Shown: positions 1 through 12,305, counted from the first letter of the stretch. The stretch is 64,000 bases of DNA from Selaginella moellendorffii (GCF_000143415.4 NW_003314268.1:3802378-3866377); one strand, 5' to 3'. The notes: a model not told the origin generated them from the letters alone. Made by a program: numbers and translations.

Positions 1-616
1 TTGCTGCTGATGTATGCCAGTCTTGGATAGTGGGACCCCTCTTCACTTGTCAAACCTCTTGTCAACCTCGGCCTTTGGATGCTTGAAAACCAGATCGTTG
101 GATTTATTCGCAAGAGCACGTCAGAACGAAAAGCCTGATTACATCGTCTCCTTTGAAGAAGTGGTGGTGATTCTGCCGGCCAGGCGAGGTGGCCATAACA
201 ACCTTGCAAGGCAGGCTCCAGTAGTGCTTATCGATCTTCCAGTCCACCAGGTACCACACCTTGCCTTCCTCTTCATCCTCCACCCAATTCACGGCAACAG
301 CAGGGTTGATAGTGGATGAAACTTTGCTGTCCTTGTCAAAGGCGTAGTACCTGTCGGATTCCTTGAACTTGAGGAGGATGAGGTTCCAGCAACACTTGTG
401 AAGGAGTGCCCACAACAGGACGAAGACAAAGCCGGACTTGCCGATCCCGGGCGTGCCCAGCACAACCACGGAAGCTACCTCTGACGTCTCACTATGCGCC
501 CAGATCAAGTTGAGGATTTTGCCGTAGCAGCTCCTCACGTACACCAGCAGCTCGTGCTTTCTTGAGTATTGCCAGAGCCCCGCGAGCACTCTTGGCAGCT
601 GCAGAAACTTACCCCA
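1..616 (-). pseudogene. Truncated Crinkler/RHS-type P-loop NTPase gene (oldest copy)
   Basis: Reverse-strand remnant of the gene that is intact at 26276-27880. The readable part (589 down to 104) holds the Walker A motif GTPGIGKS, the hydrophobic Walker B-like stretch WYLVDWK and the later motif DDVIRLF. The reading frame is then lost near position 110, although DNA similarity continues to base 1. The 5' end is also missing: near 616 the sequence jumps from the codons that precede the NTPase straight into upstream flank, removing about 65 N-terminal residues compared with the intact copy. It is more divergent from the other two copies than they are from each other. The gene continues beyond the left edge. 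Family assignment rests on the NTPase motif order; no product is expected. Confidence 0.72.
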
Positions 617-1195
617 GCTTTCGGGAATATCTATAGAATATGTTTTCCCTAATTAATTAAACATTAACTAGCTAGGATCCCAGAGATAAAGAATAATAGA
701 TTATTTATCTAGTTACAAATGAATAGTTTTGAGCTATAGTTTTATGGTGAAAAAATGAGTATCCTTTATTGGTTGGTTAGTTCTGCAACTTTAGTTGTGT
801 ATTAGCAACAAGTTTCACAAAGACAAGGGCAAAATGTACCTCATACTCAAAAACCAAGCGGAAGCTTCTTTTTTGGTCGGGGATCTGCAGATCCTCCACC
901 ACTCGTTGCTTTTGACTTCGCCACCCTACTCTTCCAAGAAGAACCCTAAAAAGATATGTTTTTCTATATTGAGGACCCTTACTATGTACAGGTCTTACAA
1001 TGTCAATCTATACATACTTGAGCTAGAAGGTAATCAGTATAAAAGTTGATTCTCTCCCTAGGTGAGTAGTTTAAATAAAAAAAAAGATATCATAAATTCT
1101 TTTTGAGAATCATTAGGATTAGCCATTATGTTACACCTGTATAAAAACTTTTTCTCCTAACATGGTTATCATGAAAAGAGCATGCTAATAGGATA
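617..1195. repeat. Upstream flank of the CRN-like copy, shared with units A and B
   Basis: Non-coding DNA that aligns, with many substitutions and small gaps, to 14580-14950 and 27950-28310, the 5' flanks of the other two CRN-like copies. Similarity fades near 1195. It shows that an older, more divergent copy of the same duplicated segment sits at the left edge. Confidence 0.6.
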
Positions 1196-1199
1196 TCAT

Positions 1200-1720
1200 T
1201 GATATACTTGCTCTAGTGGAGAATAAAGGGGTTATCCCATCAGTCAAACTAAATTCCTAAGGCAATAGTGTGTCTCAACTAAATCAATGGTACTCATACA
1301 ACTTGGTTATACCCCAGCAATTGGTTCGTAGGCTGGTTGACTAAAAACTTCATGGATCTTGCTCTTGGCCAATGGGAGAGTAGTATGGCTTGGATGCTCA
1401 TTGGCTGAGTGAGGTAAGACAACATATCTAGTGGCAGCTTATTGAGTTTATGCTTGAGTTTAGTTGGCTAAAGATGGCCACATTATAAAAGAACATGTAA
1501 GGTGTTGTTAGCACTTATCTTTCTCTCTTGATAGTAATGAGCATACTTTCTCATAACTAGTGGTATGATCCAAGGGCTTCTCTCTCTAGAGCATTGCCAA
1601 GTTCTCTGTTGCACCATGATGATGAGCCAAAGCAATCACACCCTATCCCATGCTCCAAAAAATTGAAATGCTGACATTGTAGGAGCTTGGCAATAGACAG
1701 CATTTCTTTCTATGCACTAC
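1200..1720 (+). mobile_element. Possible decayed LTR with adjacent primer-binding-like site
   Basis: The text around 1590-1605 reads like a degraded initiator-Met tRNA primer-binding site following an LTR-like stretch with a promoter-type region near 1480-1510. No second LTR or coding remnant was found, so this is only a tentative relic call. Confidence 0.2.
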
Positions 1721-2699
1721 AAAGAAAATCATGTCATGGATGGGCCTTAAAAATTAGGGTTATTGGGTTTGAATTTTTAAGGTGCAAAACAAATCATGTT
1801 AAAGACTAGATTTCACTGGTTATTATAATTAAGATAAAGAAAGTAAGTCAAACATTTAACACATTGATTTTCTTATTCCTTTTTCAGCTAGGATAGTGTG
1901 TTGTGCCCACTGTTGGTCTTGACCATGTTTGGCCAGGATGCTAATTGCCACTGAACGCAATCAAAGAGGGCTGTCCCTAAAAATGCTTTGCTTTTTTTTT
2001 TTTCCCAAAAAACTCTAATTTGTATCTTAAAATGCGATTCTAACAATTCCAACAATTAGATTCTAGTGTCTTAGCAATTGATTTTTACATAATTGGAGCA
2101 ATGGCACCTAATTAGGCATGGTTCTATATTATCAAGCTTTTTTCTTGTTCTTTTGGCAAAGGAGCTAAGTGTAACTATTCTGGAAAAATGTATAGTGGTC
2201 CACCAAAATGAATTAAAGTGCATCTTGCTATAGTTTTTAAGTATGACATTAAAGTATATATTCCTCTCCATGTTTAGAAATAAGCTCGCTGGATGTTTAT
2301 GAAGCAAATAATAAATGCCCCTTCAGCTTTACCTTCTATAGCAAATTAGCATTTTGATGGGGCATTTACTTCTAGAGTTGGGACACAAAGTGCTAGTCAA
2401 TCTTAATCTATAAATGTTTTTTTAGGCCATGAAATATCATCTGTTAATTGAAAGTAAATATGAGATGGCAACTTTAGGGAAATGCTTGAAGATGTAAGAA
2501 ACATGAATATAAATGATGTAATATCAAAATTCATCTTCTTAAATGCTATAACATTTAATATTCAAAAGCTTATACTTTTTCACCAATCACTTGTAGTGTT
2601 AGATTTGGTGTTGTATCAAGGATTCTTAGTTACAAAAATTTTTGTACTCAGCTCACTTGTCATTATACTCTAATCAAAGAGAAGTTAGCTCCCTTTTGT
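1721..2699. other. AT-rich intergenic stretch, nothing recognised
   Basis: Short homopolymer runs and unrelated small reading frames only. It may include the decayed 5' part of the hAT relic that starts to be readable near 2700, but no motif supports this. Confidence 0.4.
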
Positions 2700-3180
2700 G
2701 TTGGATGGGCTCAATTTAATGTATAATAGTAACTAATGGATGGTCTCAAGTACTTCATAATTATCTCCATCCATGACTTGGTATTTTGGTAGGGTGTTGA
2801 TACCAAAGGAGAGGAGAAAACTAATCTTTGGCATTGGGGGCAGTTTAAACCAATCATTTTGGATGTTGGTGTTAAACATGTTGTTTAAGTCATTATTGAT
2901 AATGCTTCAAATTGTGTATTGATGGAGGAACATATGAGAGAAAGATTCCTCTTTATCTTACACAATCAATATATGTACTATGTTTTGGACTTTTTATTGG
3001 AGGATATTGAAAGGTTTGATTGGGTGTCTAAAATTATAAATGACTGTGAGAAGATAGTAAGATTTATAATTGACAAACTAATATTATTTGCTTTATATCA
3101 TAAATTTTACTCTAAAGAAACATGTATGTACATTCCCCAAGTCCTAATGGGACTAAATTAGGCATTTTTCCCTCTTAACA
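2700..3180 (+). pseudogene. hAT-family transposase relic (DUF659-type core region)
   Basis: Forward-strand translation, crossing several stops, follows the order of plant hAT transposases: a degraded block with GVDTKGEE, then VIIDNASN (family pattern 'VITDNASNYV'), then a stretch ending in LLEDIERFDWV (family 'LMLEDIGK..WV'), then a block equivalent to the 'RPxxTRFAT' segment around 3120-3180. The readable piece from 2919 to 3161 has no internal stop, but upstream codons carry several. This is an immobile fossil. The call rests on motif order, not on a database search. Confidence 0.55.
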
Positions 3181-3883
3181 AACTATTTTATATGATGCTC
3201 TTACATCTCAACTAGACTTAATCCTAAAGTAAAAGTGGATGTGGTTGTATCTTTCAAATCATATCAATATCCAAGTTTCCCCTTGAGCTGAACATAGGAT
3301 AGAGTTGGGGGAGGGGGGCACCACTTCTAGTAGATATAGGTATCTACCACTTTGTTGAAATATAAGAGCCATTTATTCCATAGTTAACTAGGTTTCACCC
3401 ACTCTTTCAGAATGGTGTAGTGAAGGCATATTGTTGTAAGAGAAAGTCTTCACCACGAGGCCATTACTATAGATATCCTCACTTGTTATTTATTGAAATG
3501 AAAGTGGTTATGTGCTTCCTAAAGTGCTTGCACTCCTATCACTCTCTAGATAGACTAGTGCTTATACCCCATTGCCTCCCAAATTAACATGCCAACTTCA
3601 ATTCCTATCACATCCTACTAGACAAGCATATTCTATTTGTGCTGTCCTCAACACCAAATACATTTCCAAGCTGGACTAGTGGCTAAACTTCTTACTCCTT
3701 CAAACCAATGAAGAACATCTCCACTCCTAGCCTAAAGCTCTACCATCCCATGCTTCCTTAACTTCAAATAAGAGGAACCTCCTCACTCCCTATTTTCATA
3801 CTATAGGATCCAAATTTAAATCTTCAATGAACTATTGTCACCACCACTTGAGTATGCCATCCCCCCTTAAGTGTGGCCGTTGA
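3181..3883. other. Unassigned AT-rich region between hAT relic and solo LTR
   Basis: It contains a G-rich run near 3310 and text resembling retrotransposon non-coding sequence, but no repeat partner or coding motif was identified. It may be an older insertion that split the hAT relic. Confidence 0.3.
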
Positions 3884-3888
3884 TTGAA

Positions 3889-5038
3889 TGTCGCACATGT
3901 GACTTCGGGTATCGAAAGTTACCTGTCGGCTAGTCCTTACGGACACTCTTACCTTACTGCCACGATGGCAGGAGGTCGGTATTGCTGGACCCGTTATCAG
4001 TTTCCGCCTAAGCTAGTTGAGAAACTGGTCATCACATGTGCACTTAGACCGGAAGGGCACTAAGGAAGGAAATCCTAAGTTGTCATTTAGTCAAGCAGAC
4101 TTGACACGGTGATGAGAAACTCATGATGTTGGCTTGCACTTGCTAGTGTTAGGAACCCCCGCGATATTGAGATTGGTCCCTCAATATTCGCTAGATGATA
4201 GCTTACCGTGTCTGCCAAACACCCTCGCTATCATGCCCTTTGTGTTAGTCTCATTTCAGTCCCAAATGCTATTTATGGAAAGTGTCCAGATTTGCTCATT
4301 TGGCATATCTACAGAATGTAGAGATCGGCCTGAACACAATGGTGTTCGTCCCATGTCCAAATTCGCAAACTAAGGACATTCCATATTTAGTAAGTTTCGA
4401 GCTTGTCCCAGAGACTAACTCCTGATACTAAGGGAGGCTTGGGGTGAAAGCCCAAGGCATGTGTTCCTCAAGGGGGGGGGGCTGTGGGGGGTTCCAAATG
4501 TATAGTAGGGATAGTGGGTAGGTCGGGCATGGCCGACCAACCTGAGGCATAGTCTAGCTCCCGCTTGCGTGCCTGTCCTTGTTCTGCGTCCGGCTTGGGT
4601 CTAAGCCCAAGTTCCATTCCATGCTAGCTGGTGGAGTACCCAAACTCTCACGTTAGGCCACCGGTATGCCAAAATAGCGCCAGACTCCGTTTGGCTCCGT
4701 TTTGCGTGCTAGTCCTGGCATTGGGATGCTGGTTGCTCTAGGACTGTTCCAAGTCGCTCTAGGCCCCTGTTCCTTCGCTCCTTGGGCTATATGCTCGGGA
4801 GTTGCTCCGTGGTCCGGTTCCATCACTCCTTGGCGTCACGCTTGGGAGTTTGGCACCGTTCCTTCATTCGGTGGCCCAAGGCCCTGAACCTCGGGTTCCT
4901 GTGGACATGTGGCATGGACACGTGGCATGTGACATGTGGCATCTGTCACGTGGCACAAAGAGGGTTTAGGTTCCGCTTCGTGGTGTTATCCTATGGTAAA
5001 TCACCATAGGATAAAGGGTCAAAACCACGTGCGCTACA
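3889..5038. mobile_element. Solo LTR of about 1.15 kb with 5-base target-site duplication
   Basis: A GC-richer block set in AT-rich DNA. It starts TGTCGCAC and ends GTGCGCTACA (imperfect terminal inversion, TG...CA ends). It is bracketed by the direct repeat TTGAA at 3884-3888 and 5039-5043. No internal coding region is present, which is what recombination between two LTRs leaves behind. A truncated, diverged stretch similar to its first 100 or so bases lies at about 30609-30700. A perfect hairpin (arms near 4988-4997 and 5003-5012) sits near the 3' end. Confidence 0.7.
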
Positions 5039-5159
5039 TTGAACCATTACCAATTGCTTCAGGGTTTATTGTATTACTTAAATCTTCCTCTTGACTTCAT
5101 TGTTCATCACTATCGGTATAGCTTACTTGTTACTTATTGGTAGCAATATATTGCCTCTC

Positions 5160-6046
5160 ACCACTCGAAGGGATGATCAATATTTTACTTTAGAGACAAA
5201 AACCCACATCGGAAGTTTTGCTCTAGAAAACTCATGAAGCATGCAAAGACTTGATTCATTTACATCTTTTTTATGGTCAGCCAGCTTTAGCATGAAGATG
5301 TTTTGCCATGTTTTTAACAATTCATAATGAGTGGAATTTGAATCATTGAAGTGGTATAACATAAAGGATGCCAAAGATGTTTGCACAACAATTCTTAATG
5401 ATGAATTTTAGAAGAATATTTCTACTTTTTAAGTTATGATAATGCATATTTTGAACGTGTTATATTAGAGCTTCCAGCTCAATATAGATAAAATTGATGC
5501 AATTAAATGTGTGGTTGAAAACCAATATAGATGGAAAGCTCTATGGTTATGATACATAGCTATATGCACAACACTACATATGCTTTAAATTTTTCATACC
5601 TTAAGCAAGACTTAGATGTCGAAGTAAGAAAAGGTTAAATGGACTATTTATCATTCTATTGCCATGAGGATACTTGGGTAAAAGAAATGTTAAATGAGCT
5701 ATTCAATATGTTTCAATAAAGAATTAGAAGAACTATCAAAACTTGTTGAAGAGTAAAACAAAAAGGAAATTAGTCTTATAGATATGAGATGCTTGAGTTG
5801 AGGAAGTTAACACTTCATGTATTGAGCTAAGAAGTGTGCTCTTTTCTATATGAGTGAAATTAAAATATTAAAATTTAATCCAAACCAATCATTTACATCC
5901 CAAAAACTTAAAAAAGTTGGTTATGTACATAGCAACACCAAAATGGAACAATCATATTTAAAGAAGTTTTTAGATTGATTTTGACACAATTGTAATTGAA
6001 CCACAATAGATGAAAATTGTAGATATGTAAACTAAGCTTAAGTCTC
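5160..6046 (+). pseudogene. Probable 3' part of the hAT transposase relic
   Basis: Forward-strand translation across stops gives a block similar to the hAT C-terminal half: QYRWKALW followed by LHMLNFSYLKQD near 5535-5610 (family pattern W...L..A.Y.LNP) and, near 5905-5960, a segment like the 'KKRNRL...LVYVxYN' hAT dimerisation region. The relic is cut at 6046 by the Gypsy element. Decay is heavy and the assignment is moderate. Confidence 0.4.
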
Positions 6047-6436
6047 TGTCAAGACCCCCAACAAGATCAAGACTAGAAAATGCAAAAGACAAAGAGAAAA
6101 GCTAGTGAATAACAAAGAAAAGGCCTTAGACTGGTGTTGATTCAAATTGTGGAGAAATGGAACAAAACTAACCTATATATACTATAGGTTGATGAAGCTC
6201 CACCACTCTTAGATCGAAGATGGCCTAAATATAGCTGAAGTCGAGGAGGCGCCACATCATCATCATGAATCTAGCTCGAGACTCAAGAATCGTACAAGAA
6301 ATCAGAGAGTCAGGAATAGGGAAGAGTCTCTCAAGAGTCAAGAATAGGGAAGTGTCTCGAGAGTCAGGAATGTGGTCTGCAGGTCAGGAATCCGGTGAGA
6401 GTCAGGAATGTGGCAAGAATTGGGGGATTCCTGACA
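6047..6436 (-). repeat. 3' LTR of the chromovirus
   Basis: It pairs with 11266-11653. It carries about five tandem-like copies of a GAGTCAGGAAT-type motif (6305-6415), probably enhancer-type repeats. Compared with its partner it has one 2-base length difference. Confidence 0.9.
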
Positions 6437-6447
6437 GCACCCCCTCC

Positions 6448-9400
6448 TCAAGAACAAGAGGAACGAGGACATGAACGTGAACGAAGAGGAGGATGAGATG
6501 AGCGGCGAGGGATGGGAGATGGAGAAAAAGAATGGGGACTGGGACGAGAAGGATAGCGGCGGTGGAAGTCCTGAACAAGGTCAGAAGAATGAATCAGGTT
6601 GTCCGCAGGTTCCCAAGTGCGTTCCTCAGGTCCATAACCCTTCCAATCGACTAGATAGTAGAGTTTAGACCGTGAAATCTTGGAATCAAGGATGTCTTGA
6701 ACCTCGTACTCAGACCCATCCTCGAGCTGCACTGGTGGAGGCGGAGGAATGACCCGATTTGGAATAGAACTGGGAATATAAGGCTTAAGGAGAGAGGAGT
6801 GAAAAACGGGGTGAATTTGATATAAGGAAGGAAGTGCAAGGCGATAAGTGACAGGATTAATGATGGCAATGATAGGGAATGGACCAAGGCGTTTGAAATC
6901 GAGTTTTGGACAGGGCCTGGTGATGGAGATATTTCTCCTGAGGAGCCAGACTTTATCCCCGATATTGTAAGGGGGACAATCCTGACGATGGATATTGGCA
7001 AATGTTTTGTGAGATTCCTGAGCACGATGAAGATGGAAGGAGATGGAGTTGTGGATTTCCTGGAGGTTGGAGACAAATGCCTCAGAACGGGGATTTGAAC
7101 AAGAGGAGTCGGATGGAGAAGGAAGTGAGAGATTAAATCGAGGATTTCGACCAGAGTTCGCAAAGAAGGGGGAAACTCGAAGAGAGGAGTGAATAGAGTT
7201 GTTATAGGTGAACTCAGCAAGGGGAGGGATATCGAACCAGTTATCCTGATGATAGTTGATGAAGCACCTCAAGAATTGTTCCAACGTCTGAATCGTTCGC
7301 TCGGACTATCTATCAATTTGAGGATGATACGCTGAGGAGAGGTTGGCCTTCACTCCTAGCAGTTGCAAAAACCGTTGCCAGAAATGAGAGATGAACTGAG
7401 GTCCCCGATCCGAAACCACATCTACAGGAATCCCATGAAGTCGGAAAATTTCCCTGAATACCAGTTTTGCCATGTCCTCGCCCGAAAACTCCTTGGTACA
7501 TGGCAGGAAGTGTGCCATCTTTGTGAAGCGATCCACCACAACTAAAATGCTGTTGAAGCCTCTAGAACTGGGAAGATCACTCAAGAAATCCATGGAGATG
7601 GATTCCCAAGGACCTGAAGGGACCGGGAGGGATCGAAGCAAACCTGAAGGAAGGTGGCGAGGTACCTTATTCCGAGCGCAAGTGTCATAGGAGGTAACAA
7701 AGGCTTTGATGAAGTCGTCCATGTGAGGCCACCAAAAATCCCGTGTAACCAGCTTATAGGTTTTTGCAATGCTGAAGTGACCAGCAGTCGGGCTATCGTG
7801 GCACGCCATTGAAACCAACCTTCGAGCATCACCTTCAGGAACGTAAAGCTGCTCCCCACGGTACAATAAGCCATCTAAGAACTCAAACTCGTCAAATCGC
7901 CGGCAGTCGGGAGTCACTGGGTGTCCAGCTTGAAGATGGGGGAAAATGTTGTTGGCGAGATCATCGGATTGAAGATCGTTTCTGATCACATCCATCAAGG
8001 AGGAGTCCTGAGGGGCCAGGGAAATTGCCATAACTTGAAGCCGATCAGGACCGAGGATAACTTGATCTTGTTGATCGAAGGCAAGATTACCAGGCTTGAG
8101 ACTGAGATAGGAGCGCCTTGAAAGAGCATCAGGAAGGCCTTGAAGCTTTCCAGGTCTGTACTTGATAACAAAGTCAAACCGACTTAGGAATTGTGCCCAC
8201 CTTGCTTGACGACGGCTCAAAACTCAGGAAGTGGCAAAGTACTCGAGATTTTTGTGATCCGTCCAGACCGTTGTTTGATGGCCTGCCCCCTCCAAGAAAC
8301 GACGCCACTCTCCAAAGGAATCCACAATAGCAAGGAGCTCCTTGTTGTGGATTTCATAATTGATCTCCGCCGGCTGGAATTTCCAAGAATGGAAAACGGC
8401 CGGATGAAGTTCTTGATCTGCTCCGAGTTGAGACAGCACAACACCAATGGCAAAGTCGGAGGCGTCAGCCTCGATGAAAAAAGGTTGTGAGGGATCAGCG
8501 TGGATCAAGACGGGAGCAGAACTGAAGGCCGCCTTGAGTGTGTCGAAGGCCTGCTGGGCAGCAGCAGACCAAGAGAAGGGAACATCCTTGCGAGTGAGAT
8601 GCGTGAGAGGAAGGACAATGTCAGAGTAGTGATTAATGAATTTGCGATAGAAGTTGGCGAAGCCAAGGAAAACCTGAACGTCCGACATTGATTGGGGAAA
8701 CTCCCATTGGAGAATAGTCTTGACTTTGGCAGGATCTATCGTGATACCCTCAGGAGTGACAATGTACCCAAGGAACTCCACAGACTGCTGATCGAAGGAA
8801 CATTTCTCAAGCTTCGCGTATAGGCTGTGTTCTTGCAACTTTGCGAACACCTTATGTACATGTTCGTCGTGCTCCTCCTGAGTTTTTGAGTAGATGAGGA
8901 TGTCATCGAGGTAGACGATCACCATCTGATCAAGAAACTCCTGAAAGATGTCATTTGCCATGTGTTGAAAAACTGCTGGAGCATTTGTCAAGCCAAATGG
9001 CATGACAGTGTACTCGAAGTGGCCATAGCGGGTTCGGAACGCAGTCTTCCATTCATCACCAGGCCGGATCCGGATCAGGTTGTATGCTCCACGGAGGTCA
9101 ATCTTGGTGAAGAAGTGGGCACCACCGAGGCGTTCCAACAGGTCCGAGATCAGGGGTAGCGGATAACGGTTCCGAACAGTCACCTTGTTCAAACCTCAAT
9201 AGTTGATGACTAGCCATAAACTCCCGTCCTTCTTCTTGACAAAGAAGACAGGTGCTCCAGCCGGGGACTGTGAATGCTGAATGTACCATGAGGCAAGGTT
9301 CTGATCCACGTACTCTTTGAGGGCCTGAAGCTCGGACGGGGATAACCCGTAGATAGGCCCCCATGGAGGTGACGCTCCTTCCTGTAAATCAATGGGATAG

Positions 9401-10287
9401 TCATAAGGCCGATGAACAGGCAAGACACTAGCTTTTTTCTTGTCAAACACATCCCCAAAATCATGATACTTCTCAGGAAGACTGACAGGAGAAACATGCA
9501 AAGCAAAAAGGAAAAGAGGTTCTTCATGAAGGAGTTCTTTCATAGTGATTGTGGAGATAGGAGAAGGCATACGACTAAATGGAATGATGAGACGAGGATA
9601 TTGTCCAGTGTAAGATGGAAGAGAGGAAAAAGAAGAGGGTGAAAACTTCGTAGAGTCAGGAATAGATCCCCGATTTGAGTTTAGGGAACTTTTTCTGATT
9701 CGAACTCCATGAACAGCAGGAGAAGCCATGGAAGATGGTGATGTGGGAGAGACGAGCTTTAATTCCTTCCAACAGATCTGAGGCTGATGTAGTTGGAACC
9801 AAGGGAGGCCAAGCACCACAGAGGAGGACTTGCTGTTGATGATGTTGAAGGTGATATCGGTGACGGTGGAGCCGATGTGTACTCGAACGGGCAACGTTTC
9901 CCTAAGTCCAGAAGAGGGAGACACAAAATGCCCGCCAATACCTTCAACCCGCAGATCCCGTATGGTAGGAGAAAGAGGAACGTGATGTCGGACAGCAAAG
10001 TCTGTGTCCATGAAGCAGGAATTTGCACCCGAGTCTAGTAGTGCCAAAGCCTTGAGTCCTGATTGTCTAGTGAAAGAAAGGAGACATGGGATGCAGAAGT
10101 TGTGGGAATTGGTGGTGGCTTTGATGAAAGGTGGTGAGGAGCTTGATAAAGAAGAGAAGTGATTTTTATTCGGGGAGTCCAAACAAACAGCTCCTACTCT
10201 GTTTGGACAGGGTCGTTTCCCGACTGCAACAGAGGTGGACTTTGAGGCAGAGTGAACTCGAGCAGTCGGGGAGGCTTCTTGGGACAC
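6448..10287 (-). pseudogene. Chromovirus pol: PR-RT-RNaseH-IN-chromodomain, with three in-frame stops
   Basis: One continuous frame from 10287 to 6448. In order it shows: aspartic protease motif LLDSGANS; reverse transcriptase with YLDDILIYSK; RNase H with IEADASD; integrase zinc-binding and catalytic parts (DFLSDLP, SDRGPQF); and a terminal chromodomain with YLVDWKGYGPEERTWEP. Stops interrupt it at 9196-9198 (TGA, in the RT N-terminal part), 8224-8226 (TGA, end of RNase H) and 7306-7308 (TAG, in the integrase core). All frames before and after the stops are in register. The pol start overlaps the gag end in a different frame, so a frameshift would be needed to express it. The chromodomain places it among the chromoviruses, which in known cases direct integration to heterochromatin. 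Confidence 0.88.
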
Positions 10288-11165
10288 ACAGCTGCTTTGT
10301 GATTAGGATCAGCACAGTAGAGGCAAAGATTATGAGATATTCGACGTTGCTTCTCAGCAGGACTCAACTTCCCTCTAATGAGTCGGGGAGTACCAGAAAT
10401 ATCCATCGGGATCGAAGCAGTAGGTTCAGGAGTATGCCTTGAAGACTCAACCTGGGATTCCTGAGTCTGAGACGGGAAAACGGCGGCACGGCGACTTTCC
10501 TGACGACGTTCAAAGAGACGATTGTCGCATCGAACAGCTTTGTTGATGGTGTCCGACAAGTCCGTGGGATCCTCCATGGTGAGCAACAAATCCTTGACAC
10601 CGTTGTTGAGGCCGAAACGAAATTGATCAATCAGGGCCCGCTCATCCCACTGAGTGTCCAAGGCAAGGAGTTGGAACTCTGCAGCATAGATCGAGGCAGG
10701 ACGAGACCCTTGAGAAAGACGTCTCATCTTTGTGGTGGCAGCCCGAACCCGATCCGTCTCGCCAAAACATGCTTCGAGCTTCTCTTTGAACAATTGAAGA
10801 TCCATCAGCTTCGGAACCACGACCCCTTTCATGCTCTTCTCCAGGAGAGGAGAAAACCATGACAAAGCTGCACCTTCGAGCAACGTCCCAATCGCACCGA
10901 TTTGAGACTCGGGAGTGGGGTACCGCCGATGTTGAAGTGCGAAGATCAGCTCCATCTAGTTCAGGAATCCGCGAAGCTCCGAATGCTTCCCTGAAAATTT
11001 CGCCGGGAAACTCACCTTTGGTTCAGGAACTTTGCTAGATCCTTGAGCCGAAAGTGAAGCAAGCTCCTGCTGCATGCAAAGAAGGGTCGCCTTCAGCTCG
11101 GTATTCTCAGACTGGATTTTTGCAAGGACTTCAGCAAAGAAATCAGGATGGCGTGGAGACTCCAT
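10194..11165 (-). pseudogene. Chromovirus gag with one in-frame stop
   Basis: Starts at the ATG at 11165. The capsid-type region follows and a CCHC zinc knuckle (CLYCADPNHKAAVC) lies near the C-terminus, as expected for nucleocapsid. A TAG at 10956-10958 interrupts the frame about 70 codons in, and the frame resumes directly after it. It overlaps the pol frame by about 90 bases. Confidence 0.82.
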
Positions 11166-11265
11166 TGGAAAAGAAGAAAGAAAAAAATAGGGAAAAAAGG
11201 CAAAGGCAATCAAACAATCAAAACGAGCTAAAGCAAAAAAAGAAAAAGCACAATCTGAATCAAAC

Positions 11266-11653
11266 TGTCAAGACCCCCAACAAAATCAAGACTAGAAAAT
11301 GCAAAAGACAAAGAGAAAAGCTAGTGAATAACAAAGAAAAGGCCTTAGATTAGTGTTGATTCAGATTGTGGAGAAATGGAACAAAGCTAACCTATATATA
11401 CTATAGGTTGATGAAGCTCCACCACTCTTAGATCGAGGACGGCCTAAATATAGCTGAAGTCGAGGAGGCACCACATCATCATCAGGAATCTGGCTCGAGA
11501 CTCAAGAATCGTACAGGAAATTAGAGAGTCAGGAATAGGGAAGAGTCTCAAGAGTCAGGAATAAGGAAGTGTCTCGAGAGTCAGGAATGTGGTCTGCAGG
11601 TCAGGAATCTGGTGAGAGTCAGGAATGTGGCAAGAATTAGGGGATTCCTGATA
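11266..11653 (-). repeat. 5' LTR of the chromovirus
   Basis: Pairs with 6047-6436. The outermost bases have changed from TGACA to TGATA. The reverse strand just inside (11265 downward) holds the expected primer-binding position, but the tRNA cannot be named with confidence. Confidence 0.9.
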
Positions 11654-12304
11654 GTCTCTTGGTATAAAAGATTTATTAAGGAAAATCTTCCAAATGAAAA
11701 TGTAAAAATTGTTAAAGAAGATGTCATAGATATTGAAAGATGTTAAAAAATATGAATAATAGTTAAATTCTAATAGTTTTGTTTTTGTACTTTTATTAGT
11801 TTGGTTTTACTAAAAAAAAATTTTAATCAAGAAAAGTTTATAAACCAATCAACTATTTTAGTCGATAACTACAGTTGGCAATCACTATTTAGAAGGGTCG
11901 AGACCAACCTTGGATGTTTTGGGTTTGAATTTTTTTTATTAGTGTTGCATCTATATTTTGTTTTCCAACACAACTCTTAATAGAATTAAACAAGATTAAA
12001 ATCTGGTAAATGGGCAATGAACTAGCTTCCTATAGCTAATGCATATTTTTGCACAAATTTATAATAAAAAAGGCAATTAGGGTACTAATATAGATTAGAG
12101 CTTGTGAGGTGGTATAGCTACAACACATGTAGAGGAGATTCTAAGGTCTCTAAAATCTTGAGTATAAGAATAGGGAGTAATGGGGACTGAAGGTTAAACC
12201 AAACCTCACCTCATCCTCAAGGATTTTGTGTTTAATAACATTTATTGAAGTGTGCATAGCTATTTGATGTATTTCTATTAATGTAATGAATACTTTGGAT
12301 TGAT

Positions 12305-12305
<1 letters not shown>

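Larger units (their letters stand above)
6047..11653 (-). mobile_element. Ty3/Gypsy chromovirus LTR retrotransposon, nonsense-inactivated
   Basis: A full-length element in reverse orientation: 390- and 388-base LTRs with TGTCA...TGACA-type ends, a 5-base target duplication GTCTC (6042-6046 and 11654-11658), a purine-rich tract (reverse of 6437-6450) beside the 3' LTR, a gag with a zinc knuckle, and pol with protease, reverse transcriptase, RNase H, integrase and a C-terminal chromodomain. LTRs differ at roughly 17 positions (about 4%), nearly all transitions, so the insertion is fairly recent. Coding frames are broken only by in-frame stops, with no frameshift seen within gag or pol. The element landed in the hAT relic. 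Confidence 0.9.

Noticed and set aside
4473-4482. Run of G within the solo LTR
   Set aside because: A single homopolymer without a repeated G-tract pattern; no regulatory claim is justified.
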